Shown one piece after another: positions 52,714-62,259 of a stretch of DNA of 64,000 nucleotides. The stretch is from Romboutsia faecis (GTDB lineage: Bacteria > Bacillota > Clostridia > Peptostreptococcales > Peptostreptococcaceae). Location of the stretch: assembly GCF_014323405.1 (NCBI RefSeq), contig NZ_JACRWE010000002.1, positions 62,001 through 126,000 of the forward strand. Direction: 5' to 3'. The translations under genes were made by a program, and so were the position numbers. Below the pieces are notes generated by a model. The model was not told where the DNA came from. It saw only the letters and a program-made list of their open reading frames with translations, and searched no databases. The number at the start of each line of letters is the position of its first letter. Within the stretch, counting starts at the first letter, position 1.

Positions 52714-54526
52714 TAAATCAATTTCTTTAGATAGACCAGGCAGAGGTCCTGGAATGCACATGGTAAAGAGCAATGAAAAATTAAATAATCCCAAAGAAAC
52801 AATAAATCGATTATTAAAGTATATTGGCAGCAAAAAAGCATCTTTAATTTTAATTTTTGTATTCTGCGTAATAACAACTTTAGTAAGCATATTTGGAACG
52901 AAGTTAAATGGGGATATAGTAGATAATTATATAGCAACTGGTAATATGAGTGGTTTATACAAAATTTGTATAATACTTATAGCTATGTATCTAGCTGCTA
53001 CAGCATCTACTTTTGTACAAAATAGATTAATGGTTGGTATAGCTCAAAAAACTTCATCAGATATAAGAAAAGACTTATATGAAAAAATGCAACACTTGCC
53101 ATTAAAGTACTATGATACTCACTCAAGTGGAGATTTAATGAGTAGGCTTACAAATGATATAGATAATATAAATATGACATTATCACAAAGTATTACCCAA
53201 TTAATTTCAGGTGTGATTAATATAATAGGAATGCTTATAGCAATGCTTATGTTAAGTCCACAATTAACAATAATAGGATTATTAACAATTCCAATAACTA
53301 TAATGGGAACAAGAACTATAATGAAATATACTCAGCCTTTATTTATAAAAAAGCAAGGTGATTTAGGAAATTTAAATGGGTATATAGAAGAAATGGTATC
53401 AGGTCAAAAAGCTGTATTATTATTTGGTCAAGAAGAAAATGTCAAAAAAGAATTTGATAATATAAATAAAAGTATAACTAAAAGTGCAATCTTAGCAGAT
53501 GCTATATCAGGTTGTATGGGACCTATAAATAACTTTATAAATAACTTAACATACTTAGTACTGGCAGTATGTGGAGGGGTATTCATTTTAAAAGGAATGG
53601 ATATAAGTGTAGGTATAGTATTTACAATAATTCTTTATATGAGAAACTTTAATCAACCTATAAATCAAATTCTTAATATATCGAATACACTTCAAGGGGC
53701 ATTAGCTGGAGCTGAAAGAGTATTTGAAGTTATGGATGAAAATCCAGAAATGGATAAAGATAATTCCGTAGTTGTAGATAATTTACAAGGTGAAGTTAAA
53801 TTAGAAAAAGTTGAGTTTTCATATAATAACGATAAAAAGATTTTAAATAATATAAATCTAACAGCTCATAAAGGCCAAACTATAGCAATAGTAGGACCTA
53901 CTGGATCTGGTAAAACTACTATAATAAATTTACTAAATAAATTTTATACTATAGATAGTGGGAGAATAAGTATAGATGGAAAAAATATAGATGATATTAC
54001 CATGGAAAGTCTGAGAAAATCAGTATCTGTTGTACTACAAGATACATATTTATTCTCAGTAAGTGTTCGTGAAAACTTAAGATATGGAAATCTTAATGCT
54101 ACTGATGAAGAAATAGAAAAAGCGGCTAAATTAGCAAATGCTCATCATTTTATAATGCAATTAGAAGATGGATATGACACAGTGCTATCTGATAATGGAG
54201 GTAATTTATCTCAAGGACAAAGACAATTACTATCAATAGCAAGAGCGATACTTTCTAATTCATCAATACTTATACTTGATGAAGCAACTTCCTCTATAGA
54301 TACTAGAACAGAGGTTGCTATACAAGAAGCAATGGTAAATTTAATGAAAGGTAAAACTACATTTATAATTGCGCATAGATTAAGTACAATAAGAAATGCG
54401 GATAAAATACTCGCTCTAAAAGATGGAGAAATAATAGAACGTGGAACTCATGATGAACTTTTACAATCAGATGGATTTTATGCAAATCTTTATAATAGTC
54501 AATTTAGAAGTGGCCTAGGAATATAA
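52706..54526 (+). CDS. ABC exporter half-transporter 2 (catalytic ATPase site)
   Basis: 606 aa, TTG start 52706 with AGGAGGTG at 52690-52697, inside the end of the previous gene. An N-terminal ~35-residue extension (DRPGRGPGMHM...) is typical of the long partner in YheH/BmrD-like pairs. Six membrane helices, then Walker A GPTGSGKTT, signature LSQGQRQLLS (Gln for Gly), Walker B ILILDEATSSID with catalytic Glu, and switch His in IAHRLS. Complements the degenerate partner to give one hydrolytic site. Ends the marR operon at a terminator. Confidence 0.92.
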   Translation: MSSKSISLDRPGRGPGMHMVKSNEKLNNPKETINRLLKYIGSKKASLILIFVFCVITTLVSIFGTKLNGDIVDNYIATGNMSGLYKICIILIAMYLAATASTFVQNRLMVGIAQKTSSDIRKDLYEKMQHLPLKYYDTHSSGDLMSRLTNDIDNINMTLSQSITQLISGVINIIGMLIAMLMLSPQLTIIGLLTIPITIMGTRTIMKYTQPLFIKKQGDLGNLNGYIEEMVSGQKAVLLFGQEENVKKEFDNINKSITKSAILADAISGCMGPINNFINNLTYLVLAVCGGVFILKGMDISVGIVFTIILYMRNFNQPINQILNISNTLQGALAGAERVFEVMDENPEMDKDNSVVVDNLQGEVKLEKVEFSYNNDKKILNNINLTAHKGQTIAIVGPTGSGKTTIINLLNKFYTIDSGRISIDGKNIDDITMESLRKSVSVVLQDTYLFSVSVRENLRYGNLNATDEEIEKAAKLANAHHFIMQLEDGYDTVLSDNGGNLSQGQRQLLSIARAILSNSSILILDEATSSIDTRTEVAIQEAMVNLMKGKTTFIIAHRLSTIRNADKILALKDGEIIERGTHDELLQSDGFYANLYNSQFRSGLGI

Positions 54527-54536
54527 AGTTTATTTT

Positions 54537-54574
54537 AACCTCTACATAATTAAATTATGTAGAGGTTTTTTTGT
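54537..54574 (+). terminator. Intrinsic terminator
   Basis: AACCTCTACATAAT (54537-54550) pairs with ATTATGTAGAGGTT (54554-54567), then seven T's. Confidence 0.93.
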
Positions 54575-54639
54575 ACATGTAACTCACTTTTTGTTATAAT
54601 ATGTATGTTAATCAAGTATATTATATAAAGGATAAAGGG

Positions 54640-56610
54640 ATGAAAAAAATAAATAATAAGTTATTAAAAATATTATTACCGATTATATTTATAATATTTA
54701 ACACTATATATTCTAATGCAGAGGAAAAAAAGAAAATATTATATATTAGCTCTGGTTCACCAACTTATACGTCAACACAGGAACAAATGTATGGATTTGA
54801 TGAATTATTAAGAAATGATTATGAGATATATTATGAATATATGAATACATTTAAATATCCAGAAAAGGAACTTGAAGATTCATTTTATTCATTACTTAGC
54901 TATAAACTTAAGGTTTATCCAGAATTTGATGCAGTAGTATTTGTAGATGATGTTGCTAGTTCATTTGCATTAAGGCATACAGAACTATTTGGAGATAGCA
55001 AATTATTTTTATCTAGCGTATTTGATGATAAAATTATTGAAGATGCTAAAAATAAAAATATAGAATGTATAATTAGAGAATTTAAGCCAATTTCATCTAA
55101 TGTTGAGATTATCACTGAGATTTATAAGAATAGCAAGAATAAAAAAAGACTAACATTAATAACAGGGCCAGAAGATATATATATGAATGAAATTAATGAA
55201 TTTTATTCTTTACAAGGCAAGTATCCTAAATTAAAGTTTGAAAATAAAACAGTAGACTTTAAAAGTGAAGAAGAGCTAAAAGAAGTGTTTTCAAAATTTT
55301 CTAAAAGAGAAGATATTGTATTATTTTATAGTCCAAATAGCTCAACTGGTTCTAAAACAGTAAAAGATACAGATACAACATTAGGTTCTGTTCGTCAAAT
55401 TTTAAATGCTATAGAAGGTGCAACTGAAGCACCTATATTTACAACTGTAAACTTAGGAATAGAATATGGAATGATGGGTGGATATACGATTGATTTTTAT
55501 AAGCAAGGAAGTATTACTGGGGAAATAGTAAAAAATTTTTTACAAGGAAATAAAAATTATCCACCAATATTAGAAGGAGAGCATACAAGTACGCTAATAT
55601 TTAATCAAAGGCAGTTGACAAATAATCTTATCAGTAAGAAACAAATTCCAAAGGATTCAGAAATTTTCTATGAGTCTGAAGAATTTTTTCAAACTTATAA
55701 AAGTGAGATAATACTTGTATTAATAATACTCGTAATATTATGCTTTATAATAGCATTTCTTATCTCAGAGAAAAACATATTTAAAAAAGCGAATAAAAAA
55801 CTGCGAGAATCAAAGGAAATAGCTGAAGAGGCAAATAGGGCTAAAAGTAATTTTATAACAAATATTAGCCATGAGCTTAGGACACCAGTAAATGTAATCT
55901 CATCATCTTCTCAGTTAATAAAAAGAAACTTAGAAATTAAGGAAGAAATAGATAAAGAAAGTTTGATTTCTAATATTAATATGATTGAGAAAAATTCATA
56001 TAGACTAATAAGATTGATAAATAATATCATAGATGTTACAAAATCAGATGCAGGGTTTAAGAAAGTAAATCTTCAAAATGTTGAAGTGATCAGTCTTATA
56101 GAAAATACTGTACTATCTGTTATCCCACTTGCGGATAGTAAAAATTTAAATGTTATTTTAGACACAGAAATTGAAGAACTTATAATGGCAATTGATATAG
56201 ATAAAATAGAAAGAATTATGTTAAATTTACTTTCAAATGCAATAAAGTTTTCTTTTGATAAAGGAACTATATTAACTTATATATCAGTTGAAGAGAACAA
56301 TTTAATAATATCTGTACAAGATGAAGGAATAGGAATAAAAGAAGAATCACTATCTGATATATTTAATAAATTTGTTCAAATAGATAATGGATTTACAAGG
56401 TTAAATGAAGGTAGTGGGTTAGGTTTATCACTTGTAAAGTCTTTTGTAAAGTTACATGAAGGGGATATAGATGTAAAATCGAATGAAGGTAAGGGCACTA
56501 TCTTTATAATTAAACTTCCTATAAAAGTCATTGATTCTCCAGATGTAATTTATAATGCAGGTATAGATAATAAGAATGCTATAGCAGAACTTTCAGATAT
56601 ATATATATAA
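54640..56610 (+). CDS. Sensor histidine kinase with ABC substrate-binding-type sensor domain
   Basis: 656 aa from ATG 54640 (AAAGGATAAAGGG upstream). Signal/first span ~8-25; extracellular region ~30-345 of the ABC_sub_bind (PF04392-like) fold (ILYISSGSPTYTSTQEQM, VVFVDDVASSFALR, TEAPIFTTVNLGIEYGMMGG); second span ~352-374; HisKA with H411 in NISHELRTP; HATPase with LLSNAIKFS, DEGIGIKEE and EGSGLGLSLV. No response regulator gene is adjacent, so an orphan kinase or one with a distant partner. It probably senses a small extracellular ligand, perhaps an amino acid or nucleoside. 32 bp before a lipoprotein gene. Confidence 0.9.
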   Translation: MKKINNKLLKILLPIIFIIFNTIYSNAEEKKKILYISSGSPTYTSTQEQMYGFDELLRNDYEIYYEYMNTFKYPEKELEDSFYSLLSYKLKVYPEFDAVVFVDDVASSFALRHTELFGDSKLFLSSVFDDKIIEDAKNKNIECIIREFKPISSNVEIITEIYKNSKNKKRLTLITGPEDIYMNEINEFYSLQGKYPKLKFENKTVDFKSEEELKEVFSKFSKREDIVLFYSPNSSTGSKTVKDTDTTLGSVRQILNAIEGATEAPIFTTVNLGIEYGMMGGYTIDFYKQGSITGEIVKNFLQGNKNYPPILEGEHTSTLIFNQRQLTNNLISKKQIPKDSEIFYESEEFFQTYKSEIILVLIILVILCFIIAFLISEKNIFKKANKKLRESKEIAEEANRAKSNFITNISHELRTPVNVISSSSQLIKRNLEIKEEIDKESLISNINMIEKNSYRLIRLINNIIDVTKSDAGFKKVNLQNVEVISLIENTVLSVIPLADSKNLNVILDTEIEELIMAIDIDKIERIMLNLLSNAIKFSFDKGTILTYISVEENNLIISVQDEGIGIKEESLSDIFNKFVQIDNGFTRLNEGSGLGLSLVKSFVKLHEGDIDVKSNEGKGTIFIIKLPIKVIDSPDVIYNAGIDNKNAIAELSDIYI

Positions 56611-56642
56611 GATATAATTTTACGAATATAAAAGGAGTTTAT

Positions 56643-57161
56643 ATGAAAAAAATCTCAATGAGAGTTGTTTCTTTAACTGTAGTTATAACTATAGGATTAT
56701 TGGTTGGTTGTAAATCAAAAGGTTTAGATAATAATTTAGAAAACGAAATAAAAGATACAAGTAAAATTGATTTAATAGAGTTATCAGAATATAAAAATAC
56801 AGATATAAAAGATAGTAAAACTATAGAAATTATATTAGATAAACTATTAGCCAATATATATGTAAGAAAATTTAACTATGAAAATAAGTATGGAGATTAT
56901 ATATTAAATATTAAATATAGTTTAGCAAATGATTGGGACGAAAAAGATAAATTTAAGCTTATGAACTATAACTCAGTAGTATTATTCTCTTTGATAAAAA
57001 ATTTAAGTACAATAAATTATATCTTAGAGGATTTTGATAATACTGTATATCAATTTAATAAAAATGCATATGATAAAACATACAATGTAGATTTAAGTGA
57101 ATTACCAAATGATTTACAAAAATGGAAATATGTATTAGAAGAAGTGTGTCAAACTAAATAA
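56643..57161 (+). CDS. DUF4825-like lipoprotein
   Basis: 172 aa, AAAGGAG before the ATG. Lipobox GLLVGC (Cys ~23). The mature domain has YKNTDIKDSKTIEIILDKL, a YILNIKYSLAND strand, NSVVLFSLIKNLSTINYI and a C-terminal helix, a pattern I associate with DUF4825 (proteins often tied to BlaR/antisigma-type sensing). Co-directional with, and 32 bp after, the sensor kinase gene, so it may help its sensing at the membrane; that is inference. Ends in a strong terminator. Confidence 0.65.
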   Translation: MKKISMRVVSLTVVITIGLLVGCKSKGLDNNLENEIKDTSKIDLIELSEYKNTDIKDSKTIEIILDKLLANIYVRKFNYENKYGDYILNIKYSLANDWDEKDKFKLMNYNSVVLFSLIKNLSTINYILEDFDNTVYQFNKNAYDKTYNVDLSELPNDLQKWKYVLEEVCQTK

Positions 57162-57166
57162 AAGTA

Positions 57167-57204
57167 AAAAATGCGTATATCAAAACTTTGATATACGCAT
57201 TTTT
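57167..57204. terminator. Strong bidirectional terminator
   Basis: Perfect 18-bp stem (57167-57184 / 57187-57204) with a 2-nt loop as drawn, A- and T-tracts at its ends. Confidence 0.9.
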
Positions 57205-57244
57205 ATAATATGTATGTTGATTATATGAATGAAAATTATATAAA

Positions 57245-57721
57245 CTAAAAGTATATTGTTAAGAATAGTTCAATCATACTTAATGGTGAAACACCAAAAG
57301 GATTTTTAATAAATAAAATGAAGATAATTAAAAAGCATATAATATAAATTAGAAATTTATAAATCTTAGATAGCGTAGATTTTATTATAGCTATAAAAAT
57401 AAAATAAAACCATGTAAAAAATAAAGATATAAAGCATAACATATTTACAGTTAAACCTAGAATACCGACATTATCGTATACAGGTGAATTATTAAACTTA
57501 AAAGCAAAAAAGTCTATAAAAGTTGAAAAAATACTACTAATTATTGATATTGAACCAATTAAACTAAGAGATTTTCTAAATTTAATTTTCTCATTGAAAC
57601 AATAATACTTATCCATATATCTGTGGAGTATATCAAATTTATTGTTAGTAACTAAAAGAAATTTACTAAATAAAAATGAAGTTATTCCAGTTGAAAAGAC
57701 AGTAAAATAAACCCCAAGCAT
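57245..57721 (-). CDS. Hypothetical four-span membrane protein
   Basis: 158 aa, minus strand, with GGGAAGGGG upstream of the start. Four hydrophobic segments (~2-22, 52-72, 82-108, 118-140) and a basic loop after the first (NNKFDILHRYMDKYYCFNEKIKFRKS). No motif I recognise. Monocistronic, convergent with the lipoprotein gene and sharing its terminator. Function unknown. Confidence 0.6.
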   Translation of the reverse strand: MLGVYFTVFSTGITSFLFSKFLLVTNNKFDILHRYMDKYYCFNEKIKFRKSLSLIGSISIISSIFSTFIDFFAFKFNNSPVYDNVGILGLTVNMLCFISLFFTWFYFIFIAIIKSTLSKIYKFLIYIICFLIIFILFIKNPFGVSPLSMIELFLTIYF

Positions 57722-57845
57722 ATGATTTTATCCCCTTCCCTAAATTTTTCCATAATTTAGTATACACCATATTATAAATTTAAAAAAGTGGAATTAAAAT
57801 AAGAAATACATTTAAATGAATCTATTAAATTAGAATTAGGTTAGT

Positions 57846-58730
57846 TTATGAGTTTACTAAAAAATCATAAAACTTTTTATAATTAGAAGCAAAAATTGAG
57901 TTTTTTAAGAATATAAAATTGAATTCATGATATAAGTTCATATTATTGATATCTAATATAACAAGTTCTTTTTTAGAAATTTCTTTTTGAGCAGCTTTTT
58001 CGTACATTATAGATACTCCTAAATTATCCTTAATTAAATCTTTAATTACATTGATGTTTCCAATTTCAACAATATGATTGAAGCTCTCATAAGAATAATT
58101 ATTTTCGTAAAGATGTATTTCAAAGATTTCTCTACTCCCAGAACCTTTTTCCCTAATAATCAAAGTTTCTTTACATAAATCTTCAAATGAAATAGATTGT
58201 TTTAATGTAAGTTTATTTAAAGGTGAAGCTATAGCAACTAATTTTTCCTTACTTACTAAATAAGTTTCATATTCAGCTTTATCAAAATGACCTTCTATAA
58301 TTGCGAATTCAATATTGCCTTTATTTAAATTTTCTAATAAAAATTTAGTATTATTAACAACCATAGATAGATTATCTTTAGGATACAATCTAAGGTAATC
58401 TTTTAAATACTTAGGTAGATAAAATTCTCCAATAGTTCTAGTAGCACCAAAAACTAATGATTTATGTCTTGTACTAGAATCTTTTAAATGATGCTCTATG
58501 TTTATAGACATGGTTTGTAGCTTTTGAACATTACACAAAAAATCTATTCCTTCTTGAGTTAATACTAATTTTTTACTCATATAATCAAAAAGTTTTAAGT
58601 TATATTTTTCTTCTAAAAGCTTTATATGTTGGCTTACTGCTGGTTGAGTAATAGATAAATTTTTTGCTGTTTTTGTATAACTTTTAGTCTCACATAAATC
58701 TATAAATGTTTTTAATCTAAAATCAATCAT
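57846..58730 (-). CDS. LysR family transcriptional regulator
   Basis: 294 aa, GGGGG at the ribosome site. N-terminal winged helix (RLKTFIDLCETKSYTKTAKNLSITQPAVSQHIKLLEEKYNLKLFD, 5-49) and a periplasmic-binding-type effector domain (90-290; FGATRTIGEFYLPKYLKDYL). Divergent from the CoA-disulfide reductase/siroheme-reductase genes with a palindrome TTATAAAT-N8-ATTTATAA between them, so it very likely controls that sulfur unit, as CysB/CysL-type LysR proteins control sulfur genes. Effector unknown. Confidence 0.93.
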   Translation of the reverse strand: MIDFRLKTFIDLCETKSYTKTAKNLSITQPAVSQHIKLLEEKYNLKLFDYMSKKLVLTQEGIDFLCNVQKLQTMSINIEHHLKDSSTRHKSLVFGATRTIGEFYLPKYLKDYLRLYPKDNLSMVVNNTKFLLENLNKGNIEFAIIEGHFDKAEYETYLVSKEKLVAIASPLNKLTLKQSISFEDLCKETLIIREKGSGSREIFEIHLYENNYSYESFNHIVEIGNINVIKDLIKDNLGVSIMYEKAAQKEISKKELVILDINNMNLYHEFNFIFLKNSIFASNYKKFYDFLVNS

Positions 58731-58795
58731 AGTATCCCCCTAATATTTTTATAAATATAGAAATCCTTATAACGAGATTGTACTATAAGAAAAAT

Positions 58796-58819
58796 TTATA
58801 AATCAATAAATATTTATAA
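58796..58819. promoter_or_regulatory. LysR-type operator candidate
   Basis: TTATAAAT (58796-58803) and ATTTATAA (58812-58819), 8-nt spacer, containing a T-N11-A LysR-box layout, in the divergent LysR / reductase gap. Confidence 0.5.
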
Positions 58820-58891
58820 TTTTACATTATATTAAAAACTAACTACAATTATGGTGTAAATTGATTAGAAGTTATCTAAGGGGTGAAGATT

Positions 58892-60520
58892 ATGAATATT
58901 TTAGTTATTGGAGGAGTTGCAGCAGGAACAAAAACGGCAGCAAAGCTTAAAAGAGAAAATAGAGATTATAATGTAACTATTATTACAATGGGAAAGGATA
59001 TATCATATGCAGGTTGTGGTCTTCCTTATTATGTTGGTGGAGTAATAGAAAATAAAGAAAGCTTGATTATTAATACTCCAGAAAATTTTGAAAAATTAAC
59101 TCAAGTTAAAGTTATTACAAATACAGAAGTTTTAAAGATAAATAGAGATAATAAAACTGTTATCACTAAAAATACAGTTACTAGTGAAGAAAAAGAATTT
59201 AAATATGATAAGTTAGTTATAGCAACAGGTGCAGATCCTATAAAGCCAAAATTAGATGGAATAAATCTAAAAGGAATTTATTATGTAAGAACTCCTGAAG
59301 ATGCAATTAAATTAAGAAGTATTATAGAAAATGAGAAAATAAAAAGAGTAGTAGTTGTCGGAGGTGGGTTTATTGGTTTAGAAATAGCAGAAAATTTATT
59401 AGAAAATAATATAAAAACTACTGTTATAGATGCAAACGAAAACATACCACCTGGATTTGACAAAGAGGTTTCTTTATACTTACAAGAAAAACTTATAGAC
59501 AATGGCATTATGATATTAACAAATGAAAAAGTAGTTTCTATAATTGGAGATGAAAAAGTTAGTAAGGTGAAAACAAATAAAAGAGCAATCAAAGCAGATT
59601 TAGTGATAATGAGTGTAGGTATAAAGCCAAATACTAAAATAGCTGAAGAGTGTGGATTAAATTTAGAAGACAATAAAACTATAAGTGTTGATTACAATAT
59701 GCAAACAAGTGATGAAAATATATTTGCAGTTGGTGATTGTGCATCTGTAAAAAATATTATAACAAATAAATCCACATGGTCTCCAATGGGCTCGTCAGCA
59801 AATAAAGAAGGTAGATGTGTAGCAAGAACAATAGCAGGAAAAGAAAGCAAGTTCAATGGTGTATTAGGAACATCTATAGTAAAATTATTAGACATAAGTG
59901 CAGCAAGAACAGGGCTTACAGAGAAGGATGCTATAAGTTTAGGATACAATACAGAAAGTGTAATAGTACCACTAGATGATAAAGCTCATTACTATCCAGG
60001 ATCAGGTTTATTGTTTATAAAATTGATAGCAGATATAGATAGTGAAAAAATATTAGGAGCTCAAGTGTTTGGAAAAGGTAGCGTAGACAAGCAAATTGAT
60101 ACAGTAGCTACGTCAATTCATTTTGGAGGAAAATTAAGTGATTTACAAGATTTAGACTTAGCTTATGCTCCACCATTTTCAACAGCAATATCTCCACTAG
60201 GCCATGCAGCAAATGTTCTTTTAAATAAAATTACAGAAGGTGTAAAAATAGTTAGATTTGAAGATTTTATAGAAAATAAAGATAGTTATAAGATTGTTGA
60301 TGTAAATAAAGTACCTACTTTAGAAAATGCATTATATTTAGATTTATCAAATATAAATGGGAAAATAGAGAACTTAGATTATGATGATAAAATTCTTTTA
60401 GTATGTGCAAGAGGTAAAAGAGCTTATTTGACATATAACAAAATGAAGTACTATGGATATAAGGACGTAAATATATTAGAAGGTGGATTATCACTAAATA
60501 AAGAAGTGGGGGAATTATAA
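58892..60520 (+). CDS. CoA-disulfide reductase-like flavoprotein with rhodanese domain
   Basis: 542 aa from ATG 58892 (AAGGGGTGA upstream). FAD site LVIGGVAAGTKTAAKLKR (4-21), the single redox Cys C42 in YAGCGLPYYVGG, NAD site VVVGGGFIGLEIAENL (~150-165), second FAD motif FAVGDCASV, and a dimerisation domain with AYAPPFSTAISPLGHAANV. The C-terminal ~75 residues are a rhodanese fold with C505 in VCARGKRAYLTYNKMKYYG. This fusion reduces CoA persulfide/disulfides or polysulfide (Npsr/CoADR-RHD class). Overlaps closely with the siroheme reductase gene 1 bp later: one operon for reducing sulfur compounds. Confidence 0.9.
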   Translation: MNILVIGGVAAGTKTAAKLKRENRDYNVTIITMGKDISYAGCGLPYYVGGVIENKESLIINTPENFEKLTQVKVITNTEVLKINRDNKTVITKNTVTSEEKEFKYDKLVIATGADPIKPKLDGINLKGIYYVRTPEDAIKLRSIIENEKIKRVVVVGGGFIGLEIAENLLENNIKTTVIDANENIPPGFDKEVSLYLQEKLIDNGIMILTNEKVVSIIGDEKVSKVKTNKRAIKADLVIMSVGIKPNTKIAEECGLNLEDNKTISVDYNMQTSDENIFAVGDCASVKNIITNKSTWSPMGSSANKEGRCVARTIAGKESKFNGVLGTSIVKLLDISAARTGLTEKDAISLGYNTESVIVPLDDKAHYYPGSGLLFIKLIADIDSEKILGAQVFGKGSVDKQIDTVATSIHFGGKLSDLQDLDLAYAPPFSTAISPLGHAANVLLNKITEGVKIVRFEDFIENKDSYKIVDVNKVPTLENALYLDLSNINGKIENLDYDDKILLVCARGKRAYLTYNKMKYYGYKDVNILEGGLSLNKEVGEL

Positions 60521-60521
60521 A

Positions 60522-61481
60522 ATGGGGGAAAAAAGTAAGATGAAAATAACACCAGAACAAAGAAAAGTAGTAAAAGGGCAAGGTTTTTTATCAAATAATG
60601 ATGGTAAACATTTTTCTTGTAGAATAATAACTGAGAATGGAGCATTAACAGTTAACCAGCTTAAAAATGTATGTGAAGTAGCAGAAAAGTATGGTAATGG
60701 TAATATATCTCTTACAACAAGATTAACTATAGAGGTTCCTGGAATAGAATTTAATGATATAGAAAATGTAAAAAAACATTTATCTAAAGATGGATTAAAG
60801 TCTGGAGGTACTGGTTCAAGAGTTAGACCAATAGTTCCATGTAAGGGAACTGTCTGTACATTTGGTCTTTTAGATACTCAAAAACTAGGAAGTGAGCTTC
60901 ATAAAGAATTTTATAATGAATACTACGATGTAAAGCTACCTCATAAGTTTAAAATAGGAATAGGTGGATGTCCTAATAATTGCATAAAACCAAGTTTAAA
61001 TGATTTTGGTTTAATGGGGCAACATGTACCTGAATATGATGAAGATATATGCTCTGGATGTAAAAAGTGTGCAATTGAATTAATTTGCAAGGTAGGAGCA
61101 GCTAAAGTAGTAGATGGAAAATTAGTTATAGATAGAGAGAAATGTAATAATTGTGGCTTATGTATAGATAAATGTCATTTTGATGCAATAGAAGAAGGGA
61201 AAAGAGGTTTAAAAATAATATTAGGAGGTAAATGGGGGAAATTATCAAGACCTGGAACTCCAATGAAAAATATATATACAATAGAAGAAGCTAAGGAGAT
61301 ATTAGAGAAAACAATATTATTATACAGAGAGCAAGGAAAAACTGGAGAAAGATTTGGAGATATGATAGACAGAATAGGTTTTGATAAAATTCAAGATGAA
61401 TTATTAAATGGAGATATCTTAGAAAGAAAAGAAGAGATATTAAATGCAGAACTTCATATAACTGGTGGAGCAACTTGCTAA
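60522..61481 (+). CDS. Siroheme/4Fe-4S sulfite- or nitrite-reductase-like protein with 2x[4Fe-4S] ferredoxin domain
   Basis: 319 aa, GTGGGGGA 8 nt before ATG 60522. One half-domain of the nitrite/sulfite reductase fold: GNGNISLTTRLTIEVPGI (substrate-side Arg), then siroheme-cluster Cys C107, C112 (PCKGTVCTFG), C150 and C154 (GGCPNNC). A ferredoxin insert follows: C177, C180, C183, C189 and C208, C211, C214, C218. Layout resembles AsrC-type anaerobic sulfite reductase and small NirA-like proteins. With the persulfide reductase it forms a sulfur-reduction pair; whether sulfite or nitrite is used is undecided. Ends in a 23-bp terminator. Confidence 0.88.
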   Translation: MGEKSKMKITPEQRKVVKGQGFLSNNDGKHFSCRIITENGALTVNQLKNVCEVAEKYGNGNISLTTRLTIEVPGIEFNDIENVKKHLSKDGLKSGGTGSRVRPIVPCKGTVCTFGLLDTQKLGSELHKEFYNEYYDVKLPHKFKIGIGGCPNNCIKPSLNDFGLMGQHVPEYDEDICSGCKKCAIELICKVGAAKVVDGKLVIDREKCNNCGLCIDKCHFDAIEEGKRGLKIILGGKWGKLSRPGTPMKNIYTIEEAKEILEKTILLYREQGKTGERFGDMIDRIGFDKIQDELLNGDILERKEEILNAELHITGGATC

Positions 61482-61531
61482 AATATGTATAGATTGGCTT
61501 ATAAGGGTATGAGTAAGAAAAAAACTAATAT

Positions 61532-61583
61532 AAATAAAAATAATGGATATGTATAATTTAATACATATCCATTATTTTTATTT
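61532..61583. terminator. Very strong bidirectional terminator
   Basis: Perfect 23-bp stem (61532-61554 / 61561-61583), 6-nt loop, between the reductase gene and the convergent hypothetical gene. Confidence 0.92.
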
Positions 61584-61593
61584 ATATTAACTA

Positions 61594-62154
61594 TTAATTT
61601 ATTTTTTTATATACTATTGGATCTTCAAACCCAAATGTTTTTTTATCTCCTTTATAGAAAACTTCACTTACATAAAGCATTCCATTTTCTACTCTTTCTT
61701 TTAAAATGAATTTAGTTACAGGTGAGAACATACTAGTGCTTTCTCCAGTGAAAACTCCATTTTCTTCGTTATAAACCATAGGAGTGAATTTCTCTGATTT
61801 AGCTAATTCATTGTAGTCCATGACTAAACTTTCATTATCATTTCTAAACTCTTCTTGAGAAACTCCTTTAGGTAACTCGTAAGATTCTAATACTACTTTA
61901 TTATCATCATTTAAAGTAAATAAGAATAAGTGAGGTAAAATATTTTTTCTATTTCCTTGTTCATAGTAACTTTCCTCTATAACAAAGTAACCTTTAAAGT
62001 TTTCTGGCAAATTTTTTATTTTGTGATTACAAACGCCATTAATATGACTGGCCTTTGGATGTAATACTTCTCCGTTAGAAAGCTCATTATTAATTTGATC
62101 GTCATTATTAAATTTTCCACATAAATTTTCTACAAAAACTTTTAATACATCCAT
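61594..62154 (-). CDS. Hypothetical soluble protein (CpeT-like pattern)
   Basis: 186 aa from ATG 62152-62154, 10 nt after GGAGGG; an upstream TTG at 62199 would leave that site unused. Soluble, no signal. Features: VENLCGKFNNDDQI near the start, HPKASHINGVCNHKIKNLP (~33-51), FKGYFVIEESYYEQGNRKNILPHLFLF, and C-terminal ESTSMFSPVTKFILKERVENGMLYVSEVFYKG. The strand-rich order (chain-length ~190, 'EESYY' and 'PHLFLF' strands) faintly resembles CpeT/CpcT beta-barrel proteins, which I would not rely on. Function unknown; monocistronic. Confidence 0.6.
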   Translation of the reverse strand: MDVLKVFVENLCGKFNNDDQINNELSNGEVLHPKASHINGVCNHKIKNLPENFKGYFVIEESYYEQGNRKNILPHLFLFTLNDDNKVVLESYELPKGVSQEEFRNDNESLVMDYNELAKSEKFTPMVYNEENGVFTGESTSMFSPVTKFILKERVENGMLYVSEVFYKGDKKTFGFEDPIVYKKIN

Positions 62155-62259
62155 AGAATATGTACCCTCCAATGATTTTATTATAAATAATTTATACAAA
62201 TAATAATTTAAATATGCAAAATTATTTAATAAATAATGTACTCCTATAAATAGAAAATG

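Noticed and set aside
59281..59673. 130-aa antisense frame over the CoA-disulfide reductase gene
   Set aside because: Overlaps a well-recognised enzyme frame fully; no ribosome site.
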